Shown here in pieces: positions 34,330 through 43,398 of a DNA stretch of 64,000 bases. Under the pieces are notes generated by a model. The model ran no database searches, was not told where the DNA came from, and saw nothing but the letters and a program-made list of their open reading frames with translations. The translations under genes were made by a program, and so were the position numbers. This stretch comes from Trichothermofontia sp964536415 (GTDB lineage: Bacteria > Cyanobacteriota > Cyanobacteriia > B231): positions 12,021 through 76,020 of the forward strand of contig CAZHXN010000007.1 in the NCBI GenBank assembly GCA_964536415.1. The letters are read 5' to 3'. Position 1 is the first letter of the stretch. Each line of letters opens with the position of its first letter.

Positions 34330-35013
34330 ATGACAGCTAACGCTTCTGTGACGCCTCCTACCCTGGTCATCCCCCAACTGATTGTTGGCCTGGGAAATCC
34401 AGGGAGTAAATATGACCAAACTCGCCACAACATTGGCTTTGCCGCGATCGATGCCCTGGCCGATCGCTGGCAAATCCTCCTGAGTGAAAACCGTCGGTTT
34501 CAAGGCTACATTGGCGAAGGCTGGGGACCCCAACGACGTAAAGTGCGCCTGCTCAAACCCCAAACCTATATGAATACTTCCGGCCAATCGATTCGGGCTG
34601 TGACCGATTGGTTTAAGCTGCCCCCCCAGTCCGTATTAGTCGTTTATGACGATATGGATCTGCCCGTGGGTCGCATTCGCCTCCGCCTAGCGGGTTCAGC
34701 AGGAGGACACAATGGCATGAAGTCCACGATCGCCCATCTGGGCACCCAGGATTTTCCCCGATTACGCATTGGCATTGGTGCTCCCCAGGGGCAACCCGTC
34801 GATCGCGATGCGGTTTCCCATGTTTTGGGGCGCTTTTCGGGGGCAGAAACCGCCATCATGAACCAGGTTCTCGATCAGGTGGTGGCCGCGATCGCCCTCA
34901 GTTTGACCGAGGGGGTGGCCAAGGCGATGAGTCTGTATAACAGTCTATCCATTGTCCCCAATTCCCCCGATCCGCCCAAACAGCGCTCACAGTCGGAACC
35001 CGCTTCAGTATAA
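34330..35013 (+). CDS. pth: Peptidyl-tRNA hydrolase
   Basis: The 227-residue enzyme releases peptidyl-tRNAs from stalled translation. The opening LIVGLGNPGSKYDQTRHNIGF carries the essential Asn and catalytic His, with LKPQTYMNTSG, VVYDDMDLPVGRIRLR (catalytic Asp) and GGHNGMKSTIAHLGTQDFPRLRIGIG. The C-terminal tail is a little longer than usual. The ATG at 34330 is preferred over 34240, since the fold begins 18 residues later. It lies 255 bases after tatA. Confidence 0.96.
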   Translation: MTANASVTPPTLVIPQLIVGLGNPGSKYDQTRHNIGFAAIDALADRWQILLSENRRFQGYIGEGWGPQRRKVRLLKPQTYMNTSGQSIRAVTDWFKLPPQSVLVVYDDMDLPVGRIRLRLAGSAGGHNGMKSTIAHLGTQDFPRLRIGIGAPQGQPVDRDAVSHVLGRFSGAETAIMNQVLDQVVAAIALSLTEGVAKAMSLYNSLSIVPNSPDPPKQRSQSEPASV

Positions 35014-35107
35014 ATACTCGGAATCCATACTTGGATAGATCAGTGACATCATCAGCCGTATCCCCTACCGGGGTGATCGCCGGGTATTGTGTAAATTTGT
35101 GACCATT

Positions 35108-35125
35108 AGGCCCAAAAAAGGGCCT
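35108..35125. terminator. Possible terminator hairpin after pth
   Basis: AGGCCC and GGGCCT flank a loop of six A, a perfect 6-bp stem. The T run downstream is weak (TTCT), so it may act as a partial terminator or a structured 3' end. Confidence 0.4.
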
Positions 35126-35291
35126 TCTAAAAAAAGGACGTTCTATAAATAAAGAAAATAAAGAGCCTCTAGGGTCAAGCACCTACCGTCAACCCATCAT
35201 CTAGAACCGCCGGTTGCCATCAAACCAGTTTTTAGCCATCCATCAACCCATACCTGGAGGGGGTGCTGGGAGCATCCTAACTGTCTCGACT

Positions 35292-35633
35292 ATGTTTGAT
35301 CAATATTTACGCCACCCCAATCCGTCCTTTAAGAAAACAATGCCTGACGATGCTCCGTTGAACCAACCAACCGGGAATCTTCGATGCCCCATTATTGACC
35401 AAAAGTTAGTTATTAATTGTCATATCTATCTGCCGGATACCCCCAAGGCAGTCAGTGCGATTTGCTACAACGGTGATTATTATAGCTACGTGCGACTATA
35501 TCCCAATGTGGAGGCTGCTCAGCGGGGGGTCGATCGGATGCTCAGCTTAGGAAATACAGTGGTCTTGACGCAGGTCCGGAAGGGGCTTGTATTATGGGTG
35601 CTGGAGCCGGATGCCCGCCTAGCTCGTCAGTAA
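35292..35633 (+). CDS. Conserved hypothetical cyanobacterial protein, 113 residues
   Basis: I do not recognise the function. The protein reads MFDQYLRHPNPSFKKTMPDD..., then a beta-rich body, VINCHIYLPDTPKAVSAICYNGDYYSYVRLYP and RGVDRMLSLGNTVVLTQVRKGLVLWVLEPDA. It is soluble, with no metal-site cluster. The ATG at 35292 is favoured because the sequence becomes protein-like there. It is followed 18 bases later by a DUF3146 gene, so the two may be translated from one message. Confidence 0.7.
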   Translation: MFDQYLRHPNPSFKKTMPDDAPLNQPTGNLRCPIIDQKLVINCHIYLPDTPKAVSAICYNGDYYSYVRLYPNVEAAQRGVDRMLSLGNTVVLTQVRKGLVLWVLEPDARLARQ

Positions 35634-35651
35634 CCCCGCTCAGCCATTACC

Positions 35652-35915
35652 GTGAGTTTCCGCCATTCCCCTGCCACAACGGCCTATGTGCGCATCACAC
35701 AACACTCCTGGCAACAGGGAAAAATTGTCGGCGAAGTGAGGGCCAGCAATTTTGAGTGGCAATTTCAATGGCATTTTCGCCGGGGTGCACTGTCAGTGGA
35801 ACCGTCCCTGGGTCGTGCTCTTATCCAGGAACCCTTGAGCCGCTTTCTGGAGCAGCGGGACTACCAACTGGAACCTGGAGGTGACTACTCGTTTACTATT
35901 CGCGCTACCTTCTAA
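35652..35915 (+). CDS. DUF3146 family protein
   Basis: This 87-residue cyanobacterial protein with a GTG start contains TTAYVRITQHSWQQGKIVGEVRASNFEWQFQWHFRRG and LGRALIQEPLSRFLEQRDYQLEPGGDYSFTIRA, which matches my memory of DUF3146. The function is unknown. It sits just after the 113-residue hypothetical and before a convergent YqgF-like gene. Confidence 0.75.
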   Translation: MSFRHSPATTAYVRITQHSWQQGKIVGEVRASNFEWQFQWHFRRGALSVEPSLGRALIQEPLSRFLEQRDYQLEPGGDYSFTIRATF

Positions 35916-35997
35916 GCAGGGGACTTGGCCTTCTCATCGGACGATCTCATCGGACGATTTGGAGGGTAGGCGTCTCGCTGGCATCCGCCTGTTTTGC

Positions 35998-36432
35998 TTA
36001 TGCCGATCGCGTCAAATAGCGCTCAAGCAGCAAAATGGCCACAATGTCATCGATCGGGCGGGGAATCGATCGCAGGGCTTGGGGCACTAAACGGGCAAAC
36101 CCCTGGGGGGGATACATCTGCCAGTACCGATCGCGGGCTTCTAAAGTGCTATTGCGCTCATCTACAGGGACGATCGGGAGAGGCGGCATCAAGGCACTGC
36201 TTAATTGCGCTTGCCAGGTTCGGGTACTGGTTTGATCGCCAATGATGATCTGGGTAAAAGGGTATTGCTGGTGTAGGCGTTGGACCGTCGCGATCGCGTC
36301 GCTGGCCGCAACCACTTGGTGATAGGGCACCTGGCGATCGGGGGTCATTACGGCAATGCCACACTTATCTCGCCCCGGATCAAAGCCAAGCAGGTAGCTG
36401 ATCAAGTTAGCCGCATCACCAGGGTCAGACAT
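35998..36432 (-). CDS. YqgF/RuvX-like RNase H-fold protein
   Basis: The 144-residue protein begins its fold with LLGFDPGRDKCGIAVM, where the Asp in DPG is the first acidic residue of RNase H-like Holliday-junction resolvases. It continues QIIIGDQTST (the second strand) and PIVPVDERNSTLEARDRYW, where the family Glu lies. RPIDDIVAILLLERYL carries the final Asp. It may be a second YqgF paralogue rather than the canonical pre-16S rRNA nuclease. The ATG at 36432 is preferred over the 36486 start. Confidence 0.75.
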   Translation of the reverse strand: MSDPGDAANLISYLLGFDPGRDKCGIAVMTPDRQVPYHQVVAASDAIATVQRLHQQYPFTQIIIGDQTSTRTWQAQLSSALMPPLPIVPVDERNSTLEARDRYWQMYPPQGFARLVPQALRSIPRPIDDIVAILLLERYLTRSA

Positions 36433-36505
36433 AACTTTCAACGCAATCACAAAGAAGAGGTAGGATGATTGTCTTGGCTGTCGCAATCCGTCTCGACGGT
36501 TAGCA

Positions 36506-36526
36506 GGGCAGGCAAGATGCCTACCC
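36506..36526. repeat. 21-bp dispersed repeat, inverted copy of 4852-4872
   Basis: gggcaggcaagatgcctacc plus c is the exact reverse complement of the sequence at 4852-4872. It lies in the spacer between the YqgF-like gene and por. Confidence 0.85.
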
Positions 36527-36594
36527 TACCGGCTTTTTAGACTGGTTGGCGATCGGCTAGCGGTTTTTTACCGCCAATGCGCTTCCTCGTTTGT

Positions 36595-36640
36595 AGTTCA
36601 GGCTTTAGCCTGAAACGACTAAAGTCGTTACTACCAACGC
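36595..36640. repeat. Double palindrome of the cyanobacterial REP type
   Basis: TTCAGGCTTTAGCCTGAA followed by AACGACTAAAGTCGTT are two adjacent near-perfect palindromes, at the 3' end of por. Repeats of this wording are frequent between genes in many cyanobacteria. They can fold into two hairpins and may protect or end the por transcript. Confidence 0.75.
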
Positions 36641-36660
36641 GAAACTTCAGGTTGACTGCA

Positions 36661-37608
36661 CTAGGTCAGGTAGACCAACTTGGCACTGAGTTCCCAGACC
36701 CGTCGGGCCATTTCATCATCCCGTGCTTGGGGTGAGACCCGTTGTTGGAATGCCTTGCGTCCTTCCTTCTGACGGTTGCCCCAACTCCAGTAGGAACCCG
36801 ACTGGCCAAATTCCGGATCAGCGACCACCATTGCCAAGCGTTCGCCCGCTAATTCCTGAGAAACATAGCCTTTGGTGATGTACTTCTGGAATAGGGGGAA
36901 TAGTTTCTGGAAGAGGGGATAGTGATTCCGGAAGAGGGGGGTTTCAGCTACACAACCGGGATAGAAGGAACTAAAGATAATCCCCGTGGAGTCGTGATAC
37001 CGGCGATGGAGTTCTCGCATGGTGAGCACATTACAAACCTTGCTTTCCTTGTAGGCTCGCACTGGCTCAAACTTTTTGCCATCAATCATCGAAATAGGGG
37101 GTTTAAAGCCAGCGGTGAAACCTTCCAGATTGCCAAGATTGGGACGAGGATAGACCTTACCGCCTAATTCATCCGGGTTGTGGGTTACCGTCCCCAACAA
37201 AACTAGGCGCTTAATCGGGGATTGTTTCAAATCCTCCAACATTAAATTGCACAGGAGGAAATGCCCCAAGTGGTTGGTAGCGACCGTTAGCTCATAGCCT
37301 TCTGGACTACGCAGGGGTTCCTTGAGCAGCGGCATATAAATGGCAGCATTGCAGACCAATGCATCGAGCCGCCGCCCCGTGGCCCGAAACGCCTGGACAA
37401 AGGTACGTACACTGTTGAGATCAGCAGTGTCAATCGGCAAAATGGTATAGCTACTGGCGGGCATCCCGATGTCCTGAGCCGCTTTCTCAGCTTTCTCCAG
37501 GTTGCGGCAGGCCATGATCACGTGCCAACCGCGTTTCGCCAGTGCTTTGGCCCCGTACAGGCCGACGCCGGACGAGGCCCCGGTAATAATGACAGTGTTT
37601 TCTCCCAT
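36661..37608 (-). CDS. por: Light-dependent protochlorophyllide reductase
   Basis: The 315-residue short-chain dehydrogenase reduces protochlorophyllide to chlorophyllide with NADPH in the light. It has the dinucleotide motif TGASSGVGLYGAKAL, the VCNAAIYMP segment, NHLGHFLLCNLML and the catalytic Tyr-Lys pair in RAYKESKVCNVL. The POR-specific insertion (FTAGFKPPISMIDGKKFEPV) and the C-terminal GSYWSWGNRQKEGRKAFQQRVS are present. Length is slightly below the usual 322. The 836-base upstream region should contain its promoter. Confidence 0.97.
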   Translation of the reverse strand: MGENTVIITGASSGVGLYGAKALAKRGWHVIMACRNLEKAEKAAQDIGMPASSYTILPIDTADLNSVRTFVQAFRATGRRLDALVCNAAIYMPLLKEPLRSPEGYELTVATNHLGHFLLCNLMLEDLKQSPIKRLVLLGTVTHNPDELGGKVYPRPNLGNLEGFTAGFKPPISMIDGKKFEPVRAYKESKVCNVLTMRELHRRYHDSTGIIFSSFYPGCVAETPLFRNHYPLFQKLFPLFQKYITKGYVSQELAGERLAMVVADPEFGQSGSYWSWGNRQKEGRKAFQQRVSPQARDDEMARRVWELSAKLVYLT

Positions 37609-38444
37609 GCTCTTCTAATTCGTTTCACAAACGGCTACTCTTTCAAGGATCGCATACCCCTGAACCGATCGCACTGCTTTCCCAAATTTTCCAACCACGA
37701 CGGGAGTGATCTCCAGAACGATAAATTTTTATCTATCGTTGATATTGGCTTAACTACACTGCCGCTGACTGACGGGGGTTGCGGTAAGGGGGGAGATGAC
37801 CATGTATCGGGTCGGGTGCAGTCAGAAAACCGGATCGGGGGGGCACGTCCTCTGAGGACTTAGGCTATCGGAGTAAAAGCAACCACAGAGACATAGAGAG
37901 CACAGAGAATGTAATGATGTGTCGCAGGTGTTGGACTAGGGTGGACGCCTATCTTGCGCCGATAATTATGCCGCAATTGCCACGATAATGGTGGAACAAC
38001 GGATCAATCTCTTGGTGAGGGAAGTGGCCTTTTGTGTCGAAGATTGGGGCTTGGATAGACTGAAGATTAATTAATATGGCCACAATATCCTCTAATGTCT
38101 AAGAAGATTGCAATCATTACATCTCCATACTATGCTACTAATGTTACTCAATTTTTCGGTACCAAAGTCTGAGACTTTAGAGATTATTGATATGCTCTGG
38201 TTGCTTGTCTGTGCAGGTTTAGTCTTTTTGCGGATGAGGGAGCAGTCATAACAGTTCAATGGGAGCATATTAAGTATATGGCTGAAGTATATGGCTGAGC
38301 CTTGGACCACTCTTGTAAACCCCTGGTTTTACCCTGCTGAATCATTGATGAGTGGCTTAAACTGGAGATCTCACCCCTGGCAGAATCCGGCGATCGCATA
38401 CGCTAAGCTGAAAAGCGTAGATTTCTGCACGCATCCCGGTAGCC
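37609..38444. other. 836-base intergenic region between por and glcD
   Basis: The divergent promoters of por and glcD must lie here. I also see a 'accacagagacatagagagcacagagaat' type repeat near 37882-37911 (common in cyanobacteria), the Amt-like scrap at 38132-38251, and a small duplication gtatatggctga near 38275-38297. No intact gene is supported. Confidence 0.55.
38132..38251 (+). pseudogene. Possible remnant of an ammonium transporter N-terminus
   Basis: The 39-codon frame reads ...PKSETLEIIDMLWLLVCAG followed by LVFLRMREQS and a stop. IDMLWLLVCAGLVFL resembles the first mature helix of Amt ammonium transporters (where LMQAGF would follow). After LVFL the similarity ends, and no continuation was found in the other two frames. 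It would be a truncated and decayed copy. The match is from memory and short. Confidence 0.4.
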
Positions 38445-39902
38445 ATGTCCCAGCGAGATTGGTCTTTCTTGATTCAACAATTTGCCGCCGCGATCGGCCC
38501 AGATCAGGTTATCCGTAAGCGGGAACAACTGCTGGTCTATGAGTGCGATGGTCTGACCAGCTACCGCCAGCGACCGGCTGTTGTGGTTTTACCCCGGACA
38601 ACAGAGGAAGTAGCTGCGATCGTGCGGATTTGCGATCGCGAAGGCGTTCCCTTTGTCGCCCGTGGGGCAGGAACAGGGCTTTCGGGGGGTGCCTTACCCG
38701 TGGAGGATGGCGTCCTGATCGTCACGGCCCTGATGCGCCAGATCCTTGACATTGACTACGATAACCAGCGCATTACCGTCCAACCAGGGGTGATCAACAA
38801 CTGGGTCACCCAAGCGGTTAGTGGGGCGGGGTTTTACTATGCCCCCGATCCGTCGAGTCAGATTATTTGCTCGATCGGCGGCAACGTGGCAGAAAATTCC
38901 GGGGGCGTCCACTGTCTCAAGTATGGCGTCACGACCAACCATGTGCTGGGGTTGAAACTGGTGCTGCCCGATGGCACGATCGTCGATGTGGGAGGCAGCA
39001 TCCCGGAAATGCCCGGTTACGACCTGACCGGTCTCTTCGTCGGCTCCGAAGGCACCCTGGGGATTGCCACTGAAATTACCCTGCGGATTCTCAAGGCCCC
39101 GGAAGCGGTGCGCGTGTTGCTAGCGGATTTCACCGCGATCGAGGCTGCGGGCGCTGCCGTGTCGGACATCATCAGTAGTGGCATTATCCCTGGGGGCATG
39201 GAAATCATGGACAACCTCAGCATTAACGCCGTCGAGGATGTGGTGGCCACGGGCTGTTATCCCCGCGATGCCGCCGCGATTTTGCTGGTGGAGTTGGATG
39301 GGTTAGAGGTGGATGTGGAAACCAGCAGCCAACGGGTCGCGGCCATCTGTCAGCAAAACGGTGCCCGCAGGGTGGTGAGTGCTGCCGATCCAGAACAACG
39401 CCTAAAATTGTGGAAAGGTCGCAAAGCCGCCTTTGCTGCCGCAGGTCACCTGAGTCCGGATTACTATGTTCAGGATGGCGTGATTCCCCGCACCCAACTC
39501 TCCTATATCCTGCGAGAAATTGAACAGTTAAGCCAACAGTATGGTTTCCAGATTGCCAATGTTTTTCATGCGGGGGACGGCAATCTCCATCCCTTGATTT
39601 TGTATGATAACGCCGTTCCAGGTGCCCTGGCAAAAGTGGAGGAACTGGGCGGTGAAATCCTCAAACGCTGTGTGCAAGTGGGGGGGAGCCTATCGGGGGA
39701 ACACGGCATTGGGGCAGACAAACGCTGCTATATGCCTGCCATGTTTAATGCCACGGATTTAGAAACCATGCTCTGGGTGCGCCAAGTGTTTAACCCCAAG
39801 GGACTGGCCAATCCCGATAAGATTTTTCCTACCCCCCGTACCTGTGGGGAAGCGGCGCAAGCGAAACTCAGCTACTCAACTCAAGGGGCCGAGGTCTTTT
39901 AA
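38445..39902 (+). CDS. glcD: Glycolate oxidase subunit GlcD (FAD-linked)
   Basis: The 485-residue flavoprotein has the FAD_binding_4 fold: VVLPRTTEEVAAIVRICDREGVPFVARGAGTGLSGGALP, DPSSQIICSIGGNVAENSGGVHCLKYG and GLFVGSEGTLGI. The C-terminal domain has VFHAGDGNLHPLI and SGEHGIGADK. It oxidises glycolate to glyoxylate in photorespiration, with electrons passed on through partner subunits. GlcE and GlcF are not adjacent, which is common in cyanobacteria. GcvT at 5 kb acts further along the same pathway. D-lactate dehydrogenase of the same family is an alternative. Confidence 0.92.
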   Translation: MSQRDWSFLIQQFAAAIGPDQVIRKREQLLVYECDGLTSYRQRPAVVVLPRTTEEVAAIVRICDREGVPFVARGAGTGLSGGALPVEDGVLIVTALMRQILDIDYDNQRITVQPGVINNWVTQAVSGAGFYYAPDPSSQIICSIGGNVAENSGGVHCLKYGVTTNHVLGLKLVLPDGTIVDVGGSIPEMPGYDLTGLFVGSEGTLGIATEITLRILKAPEAVRVLLADFTAIEAAGAAVSDIISSGIIPGGMEIMDNLSINAVEDVVATGCYPRDAAAILLVELDGLEVDVETSSQRVAAICQQNGARRVVSAADPEQRLKLWKGRKAAFAAAGHLSPDYYVQDGVIPRTQLSYILREIEQLSQQYGFQIANVFHAGDGNLHPLILYDNAVPGALAKVEELGGEILKRCVQVGGSLSGEHGIGADKRCYMPAMFNATDLETMLWVRQVFNPKGLANPDKIFPTPRTCGEAAQAKLSYSTQGAEVF

Positions 39903-40016
39903 TGGCGCAACTGTCCAGCCCCCGCCCGCGTGTCCAGCCCTGCGCGGGGAAGCAGCAGTAGTCAACCCGCGATCGCTCTACAATAAACGCGACCGCCAAC
40001 GATGACCGCCAACCAT

Positions 40017-40044
40017 TTAGAACCATTGAGTTAGAACCATTGAG
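40017..40044. repeat. 14-bp tandem duplication
   Basis: ttagaaccattgag occurs twice in direct succession, 40017-40030 and 40031-40044, just upstream of the start of the secreted protein gene. Confidence 0.9.
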
Positions 40045-40063
40045 AACGAGAAAGGAACGCTTC

Positions 40064-40636
40064 ATGAGCGTCAAAATCATCAAATCTAGGCAGCCATGTC
40101 TAATCACGAGTCTGGCGGTGACCCTTTGGGCGGGGGGACTAGCCCTCGTTAATGCGGATGAGCCAGACACAACGCCCCATCCCCAGACGGCGATACCCAG
40201 CCCCTTGACCCAGAGGCCCTCAACCCTGGCACCCCCGCCCGTGATAGCGCAAACCGATCGCGATCGGGGAACCGGTGCTGCCACCGAGGGTATCAAAGGC
40301 CGAGCCGAAGCTTTTGGCGATGCCCTCAGTGCAGCGCACTATGAGCAAGCATGGACCTATCTCCACCCGATTTTGCAAGCGGACCTCTCACCGGCCCGGA
40401 TCGGGCAAAAATGGGAATCCTTACTCCAGCGCACTGGCCCCTTTGAACGACGACTCAACACCCAAACCCAGCGCAATTTGGTGATTATCAAGGCCAAGTT
40501 CGGACGCACCACCGACGATCTGTTCCTCGTCTTTGACAACGCAGGACGGATTTATAGCGTTGATTTCCCCGCTACCGCCGCGGATGACTTGTTTGATGAC
40601 TTGTTTGGTGAGGCCGATAACGCAACGTCTCCCTAG
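40064..40636 (+). CDS. Secreted protein with DUF3887-like domain
   Basis: The 190-residue protein has a signal peptide (CLITSLAVTLWAGGLALVNADE) and a proline/threonine-rich linker. A C-terminal domain follows: EAFGDALSAAHYEQAWTYLHPILQADLSPARIGQKWESLLQRTGPFERRL...DLFLVFDNAGRIYSVDFPA. This resembles DUF3887, an NTF2-like fold found in exported proteins and as an N-terminal module of hydrolases. It ends in an acidic tail. The ATG at 40064 directly precedes the basic n-region. The function is unknown. Confidence 0.72.
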   Translation: MSVKIIKSRQPCLITSLAVTLWAGGLALVNADEPDTTPHPQTAIPSPLTQRPSTLAPPPVIAQTDRDRGTGAATEGIKGRAEAFGDALSAAHYEQAWTYLHPILQADLSPARIGQKWESLLQRTGPFERRLNTQTQRNLVIIKAKFGRTTDDLFLVFDNAGRIYSVDFPATAADDLFDDLFGEADNATSP

Positions 40637-40822
40637 GCGAAGGGCTGTTTTGCCCCTTTCCCTTGATCATGCTGCCGATCGCAGTGCCTCTCCGCAGGAG
40701 AATCGCCCATTTCACCCTGACCCCCGATCCGGTGCAACTAGGACTAGAGGTCTGCCTAATGGGGGCTGTTTATCGGTGGACGGCCAAAGCGATCGGCTAG
40801 CCAATCCAGTTGGCTAGGGATC

Positions 40823-42220
40823 TCAAACCGCTTCCCCCCCCACGACCACATTGCGAATCCGCAAGCTGGGACCGCCACAGCCCACGGGTAGACCACCTTG
40901 GCCCCCCTTCCCACAGCCACCGGATTCATCCCAATAGAAGTCATCCCCAATCGCTTCAATATCAGCCAGGGTCTTAAACACATTGCCGGAGAGGGTGACA
41001 TCGCGCACCGGCTCGGCAATTTTCCCCTTCCGGATCATCCAGGCTTCCCCGGCACTAAAGGTAAACATTTCTCCATTCGTCATCCCCCCCAGCCAATTAC
41101 GGGCGTAGACGCCTTCCTGGATATCACTACATAAGTCAGCTATTGGCGTTTTCCCTGACTCAATCCAGGTATTGGTCATGCGCACGATCGGGGGATAGTG
41201 GTAATTCAGGCAGCGGGCGTTCCCCGTGGGAGTTTCGCCTAACCTACCGGCTGTTTCGCGCGAGTGCAGGCGACCGACCAGTTCTCCGTCCCGGATCAAC
41301 TGGGTGGTGGTGGCGGGAGTCCCTTCGTCGTCGTATTGATAGCTACCGCGATGGCCCACAGGGGCGGCTCCGTCAAAAATTTGCAGTTCGGGGGGACCAA
41401 AGCGCCGCCCGAGCGTCATTACCTCCAACAGATCGGGATTTTCGTAGGCCATATCGGCTTCGGACAGGTGACCAAAGGCTTCGTGAACAAATAATCCGGT
41501 GAGAATGGGGTCTATCACGACTGTGTAGGTATTGCCCTTCACTGGAGGCAGCACCAGGGCATCGACCGCCCGTTGGGCCGCACTGCGTACCTGTTGATCT
41601 AGCCCTAGCAGGTCTTCGTAGGCACAGCGTGATCCGGTGGTTTCCCGGCCCGTTTGCACCGTTTCGCCATTGCGGGCAGTGGCCGCGAACCGCATTTCCA
41701 TATCCACCCAGGACTGCTCGATCAGGGTGCCTTCGGAGGTGATCAAAATCATGCGCTGGGCACTGTCGCCATACCGCACCGAGACGGTGGCAATGCGATC
41801 GTCCACCTGCCGCAATACGCTGGCATAGTGATCACACAATTGCTTTTTCTCAGCGAGGGGAATTTGACGGGGGTCGGTGCCGCTCAGGGGGAGGTGACAT
41901 TCGGCTTGGACGATCGCGATCGGAGCCAGGGTGGTTTCTTCCGTTCCGACCAACCGGGCCGCACTCACCGCTTCTTCGATCCGCTCCGCCAGGGCACCCA
42001 GGTGATTAAAGCTGGCAAAGCCCCACCCGCCTCGATAGCAGGCCCGCACTTGGCCGCCGATCGCCACAGCTTCACTCAGGGTTTCAACCCGGTTACCACG
42101 TAGCAAGATATTGGTATCTTCCGACTCTTCCAAGCGAATGGCCAGGTAATCCACCCGCGCCTGGTAGCGTTGCATCAGATCAGCCAGCAGGTTTTTGACA
42201 TCAGCGGGCAGCATCGGCAT
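40823..42220 (-). CDS. tldD: TldD/PmbA-family metalloprotease TldD
   Basis: The 465-residue protein has the zinc motif HEAFGHLSEAD (about residues 235-245), DPILTGLFVHEAFGH before it, and VGGMTNGEMFTFSAGEAW...GKIAEPVRDVTLSGNV near the C-terminus. TldD with its partner PmbA (TldE) degrades unfolded peptides and matures some ribosomal peptides. No PmbA gene is adjacent. The ATG at 42220 with a GGGAGGAG site upstream is chosen. The frame stays open to 42526, but the extension is built on a 15-bp tandem repeat and looks non-coding. Confidence 0.93.
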   Translation of the reverse strand: MPMLPADVKNLLADLMQRYQARVDYLAIRLEESEDTNILLRGNRVETLSEAVAIGGQVRACYRGGWGFASFNHLGALAERIEEAVSAARLVGTEETTLAPIAIVQAECHLPLSGTDPRQIPLAEKKQLCDHYASVLRQVDDRIATVSVRYGDSAQRMILITSEGTLIEQSWVDMEMRFAATARNGETVQTGRETTGSRCAYEDLLGLDQQVRSAAQRAVDALVLPPVKGNTYTVVIDPILTGLFVHEAFGHLSEADMAYENPDLLEVMTLGRRFGPPELQIFDGAAPVGHRGSYQYDDEGTPATTTQLIRDGELVGRLHSRETAGRLGETPTGNARCLNYHYPPIVRMTNTWIESGKTPIADLCSDIQEGVYARNWLGGMTNGEMFTFSAGEAWMIRKGKIAEPVRDVTLSGNVFKTLADIEAIGDDFYWDESGGCGKGGQGGLPVGCGGPSLRIRNVVVGGEAV

Positions 42221-42320
42221 GGCGTCATTCTCCTCCCTTTGGCGCGATCGTAGCACAGAGTATTCAGGCAAATAGCAGCCTAGTCCTTCCGGACTGATTG
42301 AGACACCGGGTGAAGCGCCA

Positions 42321-42365
42321 ATTGATGCGGGAGCTATTGATGCGGGAGCTATTGATCCGAGAGGG
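42321..42365. repeat. 15-bp tandem repeat upstream of tldD
   Basis: attgatgcgggagct occurs at 42321-42335 and 42336-42350, with a decayed third copy from 42351. It lies in the open 5' extension of tldD. Confidence 0.88.
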
Positions 42366-42455
42366 CTGGCTCCTGGATGCCCAGCGCTTGCCTTTGATAT
42401 TGCGCGATATTGCGCTAACGTCTGCGGATATTGACCTAAGCAAGCGTAAATTCCA

Positions 42456-43373
42456 CTAAGAATCAAGCCAATTGACCAAATCTTCCACCTGGGTAAAATC
42501 CAATAACGCCTCTCCCAGTGCCTCAAGCTGCGGCAACTCCAACGCCTCCACTCGTTGCGTCAACTCCGGTGTCAGCGCCCCCACTCGCCGATTAAGCAGC
42601 CTGAGGATCAGCGATCGGCCCTCTTCTTGCCGACCCACCTGTCTGCCGCGTTGTTCACCGCGTTGCTCACCCCGTTGTTCGCCTTGACGTTCCCCTTCGC
42701 GCAAAATCTCCTGATACCAGGGCGACTCCCGTAGCACTGCCATATCCCACCTCATGATTTGTCGGACAACTTCGCTCTCCAATACAAAACTAGCAAAGAA
42801 CGCCAAGAGCGCTTCTAACTCCACCCACTGCTCATCCTGTCGCAGCAACCCCAACGCCCGCTGTACCGTCGTCACCTCTCCTCCATCCTTGAGAATGGGC
42901 ACAAACGGCAACAACGCCCGCAAGGACTGGGCAAAGACAATCTCTGCCTCCACCTCCCACAGGTTAATCACCCGATAGTCCTGCCGTGCCTGTAGCCCCA
43001 GAAAGCTCGATTCATAGCAAGTTTGGATCGGTACCGCTGACGCCGACGGCAAAATATTCACCAACACCGGATAGACTGGCAAATTGTACTTCTCCGTCGC
43101 TAGGGCCGCATAGGCTCGCATCCGCTGAGGTAGTCGTGTTCCATAGCGCAACTGCAACTCATTGAGAATCAGAAACTCCCCGTGCGTAGGGCTGACCGCC
43201 TTTACCAGAACATCATTCTCTCGGCTCACCCACTGGAACTCTGACGCCAGAATCTCCTGCGCCACCACATCTGTCTGTTGCGTCACCCACTGCGCCCATG
43301 CGGTGGGTGCTAACCCAATCAGGCGTTTGCCACCAATATCTGCTTTCTTGACCACGGTACTTGACTCAGCCAA
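42456..43373 (-). CDS. DUF4351 protein of the Rpn/PD-(D/E)XK nuclease-like group
   Basis: The 305-residue protein has a central segment (GEFLILNELQLRYGTRLPQRMRAYAAL, YNLPVYPVLVNILP) with the form of the Rpn/YhgA PD-(D/E)XK-like fold. The expected second acidic residue is in NELQ. Toward the C-terminus a Glu/Arg/Gln-rich stretch (GERQGEQRGEQRGEQRG, from a 12-bp tandem codon repeat) leads into DUF4351: LILRLLNRRVGALTPELTQRVEALELPQLEALGEALLDF. Such genes occur in many copies per cyanobacterial genome and may be selfish or recombination-linked; activity is unproven. Confidence 0.82.
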   Translation of the reverse strand: MAESSTVVKKADIGGKRLIGLAPTAWAQWVTQQTDVVAQEILASEFQWVSRENDVLVKAVSPTHGEFLILNELQLRYGTRLPQRMRAYAALATEKYNLPVYPVLVNILPSASAVPIQTCYESSFLGLQARQDYRVINLWEVEAEIVFAQSLRALLPFVPILKDGGEVTTVQRALGLLRQDEQWVELEALLAFFASFVLESEVVRQIMRWDMAVLRESPWYQEILREGERQGEQRGEQRGEQRGRQVGRQEEGRSLILRLLNRRVGALTPELTQRVEALELPQLEALGEALLDFTQVEDLVNWLDS

Positions 43374-43398
43374 TCGCCCCCAGCATCGTTGAATACCC

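Noticed and set aside
42221..42526. N-terminal extension of tldD to 42526
   Set aside because: It runs through a 15-bp tandem repeat and lacks similarity to TldD; a good ribosome site lies before ATG 42220.
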